Shown here: piece after piece, positions 1 to 5,237 of the stretch
How positions within the stretch are numbered: position 1 is the stretch's first letter
Layout of the letters: every line of letters starts with the position of its first letter
Source: an uncultured Collinsella sp.
Lineage (GTDB): Bacteria > Actinomycetota > Coriobacteriia > Coriobacteriales > Coriobacteriaceae
NCBI GenBank assembly: GCA_958415665.1
Contig: CATYZK010000052.1
Span: 1 to 7,180 of the forward strand
Direction of reading: 5' to 3'
Length of the DNA: 7,180 nt
Notes under the pieces: model-generated
Databases searched by the model: none
What the model saw: the letters and a program-made list of their open reading frames with translations, nothing else
What the model was told of the DNA's origin: nothing
Translations under genes and position numbers: made by a program

Positions 1-260
1 AGTCGACCGACAGCCGCCGTTTCTTTGTCTTTGGCCATCCCGAGTACGATACCGACACGTTGCGCCTGGAGTACGAGCGCGACGTGAAGCGCGGCCTCAA
101 CCCTCAGGTGCCGGCGCATTACTTCCCGGGTGACGACCCCACCGCCGAGCCGCGTAACGTCTGGCGCAGCCAGGCTCAGCTGCTCTACACCAACTGGCTC
201 AACTACTACGTCTACCAGACCACGCCCTACGACCTGGCCCGCGCCGGCGAAGAGCACTAG
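1..260 (+). CDS. metA: Homoserine O-acyltransferase (MetA family), C-terminal part only
   Basis: This is the last 85 residues of a MetA-type homoserine O-succinyl/acetyltransferase, read from base 3 to the TAG at 258-260; the start lies outside the window. The cytoplasmic enzyme acylates the hydroxyl of L-homoserine, the first committed step of methionine synthesis. The fragment holds the family signature FGHPEYD, in which the His (bases 36-38) and Glu (42-44) correspond to the catalytic His/Glu pair of the known enzymes. It also has the typical tail VPAHYFPGDDP, a WRSQAQLLYTNWLNYYVYQ stretch and TPYDL. The catalytic Cys and the residue that decides acetyl- versus succinyl-CoA use are upstream and unseen, so the donor cannot be stated. 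It converges on the next gene with a 23-base gap and no obvious terminator hairpin between them. The family is clear. Confidence 0.93.
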   Translation, partial: STDSRRFFVFGHPEYDTDTLRLEYERDVKRGLNPQVPAHYFPGDDPTAEPRNVWRSQAQLLYTNWLNYYVYQTTPYDLARAGEEH

Positions 261-283
261 GCCGTCAGGAGGTGCGCCAGCCG

Positions 284-880
284 TTAGGCGCTGATGATGT
301 GGGGTAGCGGCAGGTCGTGGGCGTCGGTGGGGACGTGGTCGACACGCTGCTCGTCAAAGGCGATGCCGATGATTTGGCATGCGGGTGAGAGCATGGGCAG
401 GTAGCGGTCATAGCAGCCGCCGCCGTAGCCCAGGCGCGCGCCGGCGCGGTCGAAGGCTACGAGTGGCATGATAATCATGTCGAGAGCCTCGGCAGGCACG
501 ATAGGGAAGCGGCCGCTGTCGATGTCCGTGGCCGCGAAGGTCCGCGTGGGGTGGGCGATAAACGGCGCCGCGGACGCATCGCTGACGGCAACTGCCCGCA
601 TGCACATGCGCTGGCCACAAGCTGCGGTGTCTGTTGCCGAGAGCATGCACGGATAGGCCACGCGCCAGCCACGTTTGGCGGCAGCTGCGGCAAACGCGGC
701 TGAGTCGACTTCGGAACCCATCGCGGCATAGACGGCAACGGTGTGCGGCGCCGCGGCATCCAAGCGGCCCAGCAGCTCAACCAGTCGCGCACAGATATCA
801 GCAGACTTCGCCGCCCGCAAGTCCAAATCAAGAGCATCACGCCGAGCAATCACCGCCCGCCGCAACTCAGCCTTGTCCAT
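284..880 (-). CDS. 5-formyltetrahydrofolate cyclo-ligase (MTHFS family)
   Basis: A 198-residue cytoplasmic enzyme expected to convert 5-formyltetrahydrofolate to 5,10-methenyltetrahydrofolate with ATP, returning stored folate to the one-carbon pool. Visible family marks are the N-terminal basic helix KAELRRAVIARRDAL, VYAAMGSEVDS near residues 50-60, the nucleotide/folate loop GYGGGCYDRYL at 151-161, and the C-terminal block VDHVPTDAHDLPLPHI. The length is normal for the family. I chose the ATG at 880 because GAGAGGAAG lies just upstream at good spacing; a TTG at 907 would add nine residues but has no comparable site. The usual FG(I/V)xEP-like segment is divergent here (SGRFPIVPA, 122-130). 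It is probably monocistronic, since hicB upstream is separated by a terminator-like hairpin. Proximity to metA may be coincidental, although both bear on one-carbon and methionine metabolism. Confidence 0.92.
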   Translation of the reverse strand: MDKAELRRAVIARRDALDLDLRAAKSADICARLVELLGRLDAAAPHTVAVYAAMGSEVDSAAFAAAAAKRGWRVAYPCMLSATDTAACGQRMCMRAVAVSDASAAPFIAHPTRTFAATDIDSGRFPIVPAEALDMIIMPLVAFDRAGARLGYGGGCYDRYLPMLSPACQIIGIAFDEQRVDHVPTDAHDLPLPHIISA

Positions 881-903
881 CCCGGCTTCCTCTCCCAAAC
901 CTA

Positions 904-928
904 CCAAAAAGGGACAGGTTTATTTTGG
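904..928. repeat. Small GGGACAGG-type palindromic repeat, copy 1
   Basis: Arms CCAAAA (904-909) and TTTTGG (923-928) enclose GGGACAGGTT. The GGGACAGG core recurs in variant form at 967-977 and exactly at 1713-1720, so this looks like one member of a dispersed intergenic repeat family. It lies in the leader/promoter region of the folate cyclo-ligase gene. A near-direct repeat, CAGGTTTAT then CAGGTTTTAT (915 and 929), overlaps it. Confidence 0.45.
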
Positions 929-952
929 CAGGTTTTATCTGGGCAAACAGCG

Positions 953-995
953 AAAACCACCACGAAGGGAACACAGGCACCCTCGTGGTGGTTTT
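953..995 (-). terminator. Terminator-like hairpin after hicB, also GGGACAGG-type repeat copy 2
   Basis: The arms are 953-969 (AAAACCACCACGAAGGG) and 980-995 (CCCTCGTGGTGGTTTT), complementary except for one bulged A, with a 10-base loop. Read on the minus strand, the stem ends in TTTT 18 bases past the hicB stop codon, so it can work as a Rho-independent terminator for hicAB. The A/T symmetry would also allow activity on the other strand. The CCACCAC stem and the loop GGGAACACAGGCACC resemble the element at 1699-1734, so a repeat may have been co-opted as a terminator. Confidence 0.65.
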
Positions 996-1013
996 GATGG
1001 CGACTCGTCTCTA

Positions 1014-1343
1014 TTACAACGCCGCGGCGATTGCTTCGGCCACAAATTTGTTAAGCGATTCACCCTTCTTTGCCGCCGCCAGTGCTGCCTGCTTGTGAAG
1101 CTCGGAGCCTGTTCTCACATTGAATGAGCCCTTAAAAGCCCGCTCTGGTTCCTTGCCCTTTTCGGCACAAAACTCAAGGTAATCGTCGACGGCGTCGTGG
1201 AAGCATCGCTCCACTTCTTCAACCGTGGAGCCTTCAAATACAATTGCGTCCCTAATGCCGGCGACCATACCTGTCAGCACGTGCTGTTCGGCATCGAACT
1301 CGACCGGGGCGAAATAACCCTTGTAAGCCAAAACGTTACTCAT
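1014..1343 (-). CDS. hicB: HicB-family antitoxin
   Basis: A 109-residue antitoxin of a type II toxin-antitoxin pair, expected to bind and neutralise HicA and to repress the operon. The N-terminal half (about residues 6-60) has the HicB partial RNase H-like fold pattern: YKGYFAPVEFDAEQHVLTGMVAGI, then VEEVERCFHDAVDDYLEFC. The C-terminal part is a ribbon-helix-helix DNA-binding unit: FKGSFNVRTGSELHKQAALAA, then GESLNKFVAEAIAAAL. I chose the ATG at 1343 because GGAGG sits 7 bases upstream; an ATG at 1358 would add five residues but lies before that site. The start overlaps the hicA stop by 8 bases (ATGAGTAA), so the two genes are translationally coupled, with the toxin gene first as usual for hicAB. 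A terminator-like hairpin follows. Confidence 0.9.
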   Translation of the reverse strand: MSNVLAYKGYFAPVEFDAEQHVLTGMVAGIRDAIVFEGSTVEEVERCFHDAVDDYLEFCAEKGKEPERAFKGSFNVRTGSELHKQAALAAAKKGESLNKFVAEAIAAAL

Positions 1344-1599
1344 GGCTGCCTCCGACATCTTGTAGAAATCGAACGATGTTTCGGATGGTTCCCGCCGTCA
1401 ATTCGTCAGATGGATGGGGTGCGTGCATCACGAACATTCTGCCGTCCGATGGCCTGTAGAAGCGAATGCGCGATCCGGATGTCCTGCCTTTGTCGTCCAT
1501 TTCAAAGCCATATGAAGCCATAACTTTAAGAAAGTCAGCAAATCTATACGTTGAAGGACAGCTAAGCAGCTGGGCGATGAGTTTGTCGATCCGAGTCAT
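1336..1599 (-). CDS. hicA: HicA-family mRNA interferase toxin
   Basis: An 87-residue type II toxin predicted to have the small double-stranded-RNA-binding-like fold and to cleave or block mRNA when free of HicB. It shows the HicA layout: a first helix (FADFLKVMASYGFEM, 20-34), the GRTSGSRIRFYRP strand region (38-50), FVMHAPHPSDEL (56-67) and a final helix TIRNIVRFLQDVG. The classic GSH motif reads GSR (42-44), so the usual His position is Arg. His59 and His62 in MHAPHP are the remaining candidates for catalysis; some HicA branches are, as I recall, like this. The start ATG at 1599 follows GAGG at good spacing. It is the first gene of a two-gene operon with hicB. Its codons look less GC-biased than those of the neighbouring core genes, which fits horizontal transfer, but I did not compute this. 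Confidence 0.88.
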   Translation of the reverse strand: MTRIDKLIAQLLSCPSTYRFADFLKVMASYGFEMDDKGRTSGSRIRFYRPSDGRMFVMHAPHPSDELTAGTIRNIVRFLQDVGGSHE

Positions 1600-1613
1600 C
1601 CTGCCTCACATCC

Positions 1614-1651
1614 TGCAACTATATTATAGTTGCAATTTAAGTCCGATGCAA
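1614..1651 (-). promoter_or_regulatory. hicAB promoter with overlapping palindromic operator
   Basis: On the minus strand a consensus -10 box TATAAT (1623-1628) is preceded at 17 bases by TTGCAT (1646-1651), a fair -35. The -10 sits inside a perfect palindrome: arms TGCAACTATA (minus-strand reading, 1625-1634) and TATAGTTGCA (1614-1623) around one central base. Transcription would begin near 1616, about 17 bases before the hicA ATG. HicB-type antitoxins with ribbon-helix-helix domains bind such palindromes, so this is a likely autorepression site. The symmetry and -10 box are seen directly; the binding protein is inferred. Confidence 0.72.
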
Positions 1652-1663
1652 TCACCCATACTA

Positions 1664-1696
1664 TAGAACATGTGTACGTATAGAACAAGTGTTCGA
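1664..1696. promoter_or_regulatory. Tandem SOS-box-like (LexA-type) sites upstream of hicAB
   Basis: TAGAACAAGTGTTCGA (1681-1696) differs at one position from the Gram-positive/actinobacterial LexA-box form TCGAAC-N4-GTTCGA. A weaker copy, TAGAACATGTGTACGT, lies at 1664-1679. The units TATAGAACA(T/A)GTGT start at 1662 and 1679, a 17-base period with 13 of 14 bases identical. They lie just upstream of the -35 box of the hicAB promoter. The sequence match is direct; LexA binding is inference, and another regulator that recognises GAACA/TGTTC is possible. Confidence 0.4.
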
Positions 1697-1698
1697 AT

Positions 1699-1734
1699 CA
1701 CCACTGAGAAAGGGGACAGGCACCTTTGTGGTGG
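1699..1734. repeat. GGGACAGG-type palindromic repeat, copy 3
   Basis: CACCAC (1699-1704) and AAAGG (1709-1713) pair with CCTTT (1723-1727) and GTGGTG (1728-1733), leaving TGAG unpaired. The loop holds GGGACAGGCACC (1713-1724). The stem and loop closely resemble those at 953-995, which supports one dispersed repeat family. I recall similar GGGGACAGG(C/T) elements as common intergenic repeats in diverse bacteria, sometimes tied to REP-associated tyrosine transposases, but could not check that. Confidence 0.5.
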
Positions 1735-1753
1735 TCTGTGCTGTGATGGGCGT

Positions 1754-1834
1754 CTGCGGCAGTTCGTCTCGATCTGTAACAGTAACTCGGCAAAATCGGA
1801 CCTAGATGTTACAGATCGAGACAAACCGCCGCAG
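1754..1834. repeat. 28-bp near-perfect inverted repeat with 25-base loop
   Basis: The arms 1754-1781 and 1807-1834 are complementary at 26 of 28 positions. The inner 16 bases, GTCTCGATCTGTAACA, match exactly. The loop (1782-1806) is 25 bases. There is no T-run after either arm, so it is a poor intrinsic terminator. TGGGC occurs at 1747-1751 and again at 1835-1839, a possible but asymmetric target duplication. The form suits a miniature transposable element, a palindromic repeat unit or a structured RNA. No protein product is visible. Confidence 0.6.
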
Positions 1835-1863
1835 TGGGCTGCGCCGCCCCGTCCAAGCCGCAG

Positions 1864-1905
1864 AAAAAAGGTAGATTTTCAGGCATGTCCCAAAAATCTA
1901 CCTTT
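1864..1905 (-). terminator. Rho-independent terminator of the M16 peptidase gene
   Basis: Perfect 13-bp arms AAAGGTAGATTTT (1867-1879) and AAAATCTACCTTT (1893-1905) flank a 13-base loop. On the minus strand the hairpin begins 8 bases after the peptidase stop and its right arm runs into six T's (complement of 1864-1869). The loop reads GGGACATGCC on the minus strand, which recalls the GGGACAGG repeats nearby. The stem is AT-rich for a terminator but long and exact. Confidence 0.75.
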
Positions 1906-1913
1906 GCTGTGCG

Positions 1914-4900
1914 TTAGCCCAGCAGGTCGATAACGTTAAAGCCGGTGTTGCTCTTGGCGATGACGTCTCGGCCGCCAAAGACGCAGGAGGGCGAGACGGC
2001 CGCAATGCGCGTCACGTCGGCGCCGAGTGTGCGCAGCTCACCGGGCGTGGCAGCGAGCATCTGGGCGCGGCGTTCCTCGCGTGCATGCGGATCGAGCCCG
2101 GCCAGGTAGGTCGTGTTGCGGCGCTTGGTGAGCGCGTACGGCTTCACCGGCGCGTCCATGCCGCTCACACAGCTAACGATAAAGCCCTCAAAGGCGGCCT
2201 CGTCGGGCTCAAAACTGCCGAGCCATTCGCCTGCGCGCGCCACGCGCTCAATCGAGGGGTCGATTGCCGGGTCGCGGTAGGTGTAGAACGCCACCTGACG
2301 CTCACCTTCCGCGCGGAATCCGCAGCCGTACGCACCGCCCTTCACGCGGATCTCGTTCCACAGGTAGTCGTAGGAGAGTGCGTTGGCGGCAACCGCCCAG
2401 GTGCCCGTCACGTCGAGCCCCAAGCGACGCGGGTCGCACGCGCTTGCCGCAAAACAGATGTCGCTGGGGATGACAAAAGCCTCGTGGCGGTCGCACGGCG
2501 TCGGCACCACGAGCGCGTCGCGGCCGGCAACGGCGCCGTCGCCGGCGTCCAGCCCCAGGTCGCCCGCGGCATCCCAGTACGCGTTAAAGTCCTCATCGCT
2601 GCCGGTAAAGCTCGCCATGCAGCCATCGGCCACGAAGATACGACCTGCCAGCTCGGCAAGCTTGGCACGCAGGCCGTCCAGGCGCTCGTCAAAGTGGTCG
2701 AGCAGATCGCGCAGGAACAGATAGAAGTCCACGCCCGAAAGCTGCTCGCGCACCACGGCCGAAGGCGAGCTGTAGCTCATCGCGCGACCGAGCGCCGCCG
2801 AGTGACCGTTGTTGATAAAGCCCTGCTCAAGCCCAATGCGAATCTGTGTGAGCACGTCGCGCACGCGGTCGGCATCGGCATCGAGCAAAAGCGTGCTCGA
2901 CCACACCTCGCGCGGCAGGCTCGCCAGCGCATCGATCTTCTCGGACAGGGCGCCGGCGCTCACCAGCAGGTAGGGGTGCACGCCGTCCACGTCGGGTTGG
3001 GTCATGACCTCGGTCGTAAAGCTCAAAAAGCCCAGCCTGCCGGCAAGCAAGTTATCGAGCTCCTCTGCCGAGTGCTCGCTCGTGGGCAGCTGTTTGAACA
3101 GGCGGCAGAGCAGTGTCACGTAGGGCAGGTCTTCAAACGCGACGCAGCTCAGGTCGAAATACTGCATGGCGTAGGCCAGACGGTTGGTGGGGATGCCGTG
3201 GCGCAGGCAGGGGATGGGTGCGGTCGTGTCCACGACCAGCGGCGGCTCGGGGCGCGCCTCGCCAATGTCGGACACGCGCAGGCGCGGCAGCGTGGCCTTG
3301 GCCTCGGGCGTGTCTTCCGCCTCCTGCGCGGTACGCAGCGCAGCCGTGCGCTCGACCACGTCGGCCAGCTCGGCATCGGTCATGGCATCGCGCTTGGCTG
3401 CCAGCTCAGCGGCCTCGGCGCCCTCCGAGCCGGCGCCAGCGTCCACCGGCACCAGCTCGACGAGCGCCATGTGGTCGTTCTCCAGCACCAACTCGCGCAG
3501 CAGGTCCTCAAAGTAGGTGCCGTCCAGCTCGCTACGCAGCTCCTTGTACACCGGGCCGTACTTGAGTGCCAGCGTCGCGGCGTCGTCATCGTAGAGCCAG
3601 GTGCTTAGCGCGTCGCACGCAATCGCCACGCCGTCGGCGATACCGTAGTCGCGCTGGCGCAGGTCGTATTCGTTGCTGCTGATGATGGCTTCCAGGCGCT
3701 CGCGCGGAACGCCGTACTCGCACAGGTCGCGGCAGGCGTCCTGGAACACGCGGCGCAGCTCGCGCGCCACGCCGGGCTGCGCGTTTTGCAGCATGATGAG
3801 CTCGTAGGGCTGTAGGCTCTCGGCCGCGGTGTAGCTCACCACGTTGCCGCCCAGACCGGCAGCCAGAATGGCCTTCTTAACCGGTGCTTCGTTGGAGCCC
3901 AGCAGCGCCTCGAACAGCATGTCTGCCGCGATCGTGCGCTTGCGGTCGAGCGCGCTGCCCAGCACAAGGCCCAGGCCCACCAGGGCGTTCTCGGGTGTAG
4001 TGGCCATCTCGACGCGCTTATACTCGCAGGTCACGGGTGCCTGCACGCCCAGCGGATTGGGCGCCAGCGTGGACGGGTCCTCGCCGGCGGCGACGGCAGC
4101 GTCCATGCGGCGGCTCGCGGCACTCGGCTGCGACAGATAACGCTCGTCCAAAAAGGCCAGTGCGCGGTCCACATCTAGGTCGCCGTAAAGCGTGATGTAG
4201 GAGTTGGAAGGATTGTAGTGGCGCGCGTGCGTGTCCAGGAACTGCTCGTAGGTGAGCGCGGGAATCGCGCGCGGGTCGCCACCGCTCTCGTGCGCATAGG
4301 CGGTGTCGGGGTAGAGCGCGGCGTTGACGGCGTCGTCCAGCACGCTCATGGGGTCGGACAGCGCGCCCTTCATCTCGTTGAACACCACGCCGTTATAGCG
4401 CAGCGTGCCCTCGCGCAGGCTCGCGGAGCTGCCGTCGCCCTCGCCCTCGGCGCTCTCCGGCAGGTCCAGCTCGTAGTGCCAGCCCTCCTGCTCAAAAATG
4501 GTGGGCTTGGTATAGATGGCCGGGTTGAACACCGCGTCCAGGTACACGTCCATCAGGTTGTACAGGTCCTGCTCGTTGGTGGTGGCAACGGGGTAGATGG
4601 TCTTGTCGGGGTAGGTCATGGCGTTGAGGAACGTCTGCATGGAGCTCTTGATCAGGTCGACAAACGGCTCCTTGACGGGGAACTTAGCCGATCCGCACAG
4701 CACCGAGTGCTCAAGAATATGGAACACGCCGGTGGAATCGGCCGGCGGCGTCTTAAAGCCAATGGCAAAGGCCTTGTTCTCGTCGTCGCACGCCAGGTAC
4801 AGCAGGCGAGCACCCGAGGCAGTGTGGCGCAGCACGTAAGCGTCAGAGTCGAGCTCGGGCACGGTCTCGCAGCGCTCGACGGCAAAACCGTGGCAGGTGG

Positions 4901-4958
4901 TACCGGGCACCAGCAGCGCGGCGGCAGCGGCGCGCGGGTCGGTTGAGGTGGTGGGCAT
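1914..4958 (-). CDS. M16C-family zinc metallopeptidase (presequence protease-like)
   Basis: A 1014-residue inverzincin peptidase of the type that encloses and degrades short unfolded peptides inside a two-part clamshell. The zinc site is complete: HILEH at residues 80-84 (His80, His84, catalytic Glu83) and the distal ligand Glu195 in FNEMKGALS. KEPFVDLIKSSMQTFLNAMTYPDKTIYPV (about 96-124) is typical of the M16C/PreP branch. The C-terminal half keeps the substrate-binding Arg871 and Tyr877 in NEIRVKGGAYG. Length fits M16C enzymes, which hold both halves in one chain. There is no signal peptide or membrane segment, so it is probably cytoplasmic. An acidic Gly/Ser/Glu-rich insert lies at 167-184 between the two zinc motifs. 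I chose the ATG at 4958 because AAAGGAG lies 7 bases upstream; an upstream in-frame start at 5021 lacks such a site. It is monocistronic, divergent from the GntR gene, with a good terminator behind it. Confidence 0.93.
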   Translation of the reverse strand: MPTTSTDPRAAAAALLVPGTTCHGFAVERCETVPELDSDAYVLRHTASGARLLYLACDDENKAFAIGFKTPPADSTGVFHILEHSVLCGSAKFPVKEPFVDLIKSSMQTFLNAMTYPDKTIYPVATTNEQDLYNLMDVYLDAVFNPAIYTKPTIFEQEGWHYELDLPESAEGEGDGSSASLREGTLRYNGVVFNEMKGALSDPMSVLDDAVNAALYPDTAYAHESGGDPRAIPALTYEQFLDTHARHYNPSNSYITLYGDLDVDRALAFLDERYLSQPSAASRRMDAAVAAGEDPSTLAPNPLGVQAPVTCEYKRVEMATTPENALVGLGLVLGSALDRKRTIAADMLFEALLGSNEAPVKKAILAAGLGGNVVSYTAAESLQPYELIMLQNAQPGVARELRRVFQDACRDLCEYGVPRERLEAIISSNEYDLRQRDYGIADGVAIACDALSTWLYDDDAATLALKYGPVYKELRSELDGTYFEDLLRELVLENDHMALVELVPVDAGAGSEGAEAAELAAKRDAMTDAELADVVERTAALRTAQEAEDTPEAKATLPRLRVSDIGEARPEPPLVVDTTAPIPCLRHGIPTNRLAYAMQYFDLSCVAFEDLPYVTLLCRLFKQLPTSEHSAEELDNLLAGRLGFLSFTTEVMTQPDVDGVHPYLLVSAGALSEKIDALASLPREVWSSTLLLDADADRVRDVLTQIRIGLEQGFINNGHSAALGRAMSYSSPSAVVREQLSGVDFYLFLRDLLDHFDERLDGLRAKLAELAGRIFVADGCMASFTGSDEDFNAYWDAAGDLGLDAGDGAVAGRDALVVPTPCDRHEAFVIPSDICFAASACDPRRLGLDVTGTWAVAANALSYDYLWNEIRVKGGAYGCGFRAEGERQVAFYTYRDPAIDPSIERVARAGEWLGSFEPDEAAFEGFIVSCVSGMDAPVKPYALTKRRNTTYLAGLDPHAREERRAQMLAATPGELRTLGADVTRIAAVSPSCVFGGRDVIAKSNTGFNVIDLLG

Positions 4959-4975
4959 ATGCAGTCTCCTTTGAC

Positions 4976-5039
4976 GCCCCAGCGGGGGCGAATCGAGTCG
5001 AATCCTCGAGAGTATACCCATATGGAGCGCGGCTCTGCA
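4976..5039 (-). promoter_or_regulatory. Candidate promoter and leader hairpin of the M16 peptidase gene
   Basis: On the minus strand TATACT (5011-5016) is a good -10 match; the -35 candidate TGCAGA (5034-5039) at 17 bases is weak. The leader contains a GC-rich hairpin, GCCCC (4985-4989) pairing with GGGGC (4976-4980), which ends 5 bases before the AAAGGAG ribosome-binding site. This could modulate translation initiation. Only the -10 box and hairpin are clear. Confidence 0.35.
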
Positions 5040-5147
5040 GCGAACTGGAGACGATGTGGGTAGACTAGCCTAACTAGGTTGATAACGAATGCCGCGGGTA
5101 GCCGCTGCACCCCGCTAAAGTGAAATAACACCCCGTTTACCGAATCA

Positions 5148-5192
5148 TTTAGGAAATATATGGACTCCTAAAAAGTTCTAATACAATATAAG
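5148..5192 (+). promoter_or_regulatory. Candidate promoter and operator of the GntR-family gene
   Basis: TACAAT (5182-5187) is a good -10 match about 50 bases before the start codon; TGGACT (5161-5166) could be a -35 but the spacing is short at 15. A perfect 7-bp inverted repeat, TTTAGGA (5148-5154) and TCCTAAA (5166-5172), lies across the -35 zone, where a repressor could act. Several other TATA-like strings occur in this AT-rich leader, so the exact start is uncertain. Confidence 0.35.
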
Positions 5193-5237
5193 TCATCTAT
5201 CTATAAACTGCTGATTCCTTGCAAAGGTATGGTTGAT

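Larger units (their letters stand above)
1600..1913. other. Gene-free interval rich in regulatory sites and hairpins
   Basis: No convincing coding region was found in these 314 bases. From left to right it holds the hicAB promoter with a palindromic operator (1614-1651), a degenerate and a near-consensus SOS-box-like site (1664-1696), a GGGACAGG repeat hairpin (1699-1734), a 28-bp inverted repeat (1754-1834), and a terminator for the M16 peptidase gene (1864-1905). Small open frames across it lack ribosome-binding sites and run through the hairpins. Whether anything here is transcribed as a small RNA cannot be told from sequence. Confidence 0.6.

Noticed and set aside
261..283. Possible terminator between metA and the cyclo-ligase gene
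   Set aside because: Only 23 bases separate the two stop codons and no stable stem followed by T's is visible on either strand.
634..1127. Overlapping + frames opposite the folate cyclo-ligase gene
   Set aside because: They are low-complexity Arg/Ser/Pro products in the shadow of a well-supported minus-strand gene, with no start signals.
1686..1704. GTTCGAATC, resembling a tRNA T-loop and thus a tRNA or attachment site
   Set aside because: The flanking bases give only three stem pairs, and no anticodon or D arm can be folded upstream. The string is better explained as part of the SOS-like palindrome.
904..1734. CRISPR array
   Set aside because: The repeats are irregularly spaced, differ in sequence, number only three and lack uniform spacers or cas genes.
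1670..1933. Small open frame on + across the repeat region
   Set aside because: It has no ribosome-binding site, runs through two hairpins and the end of the peptidase gene, and its protein resembles nothing I know.
2085..3608. A 507-codon open frame on + opposite the M16 peptidase gene
   Set aside because: Its protein is rich in Arg, His, Ala and Val with no recognisable domain, as expected from the reverse complement of GC-biased codons. The minus-strand frame carries intact zinc-binding motifs. The same holds for the + frame at 4218-4946.
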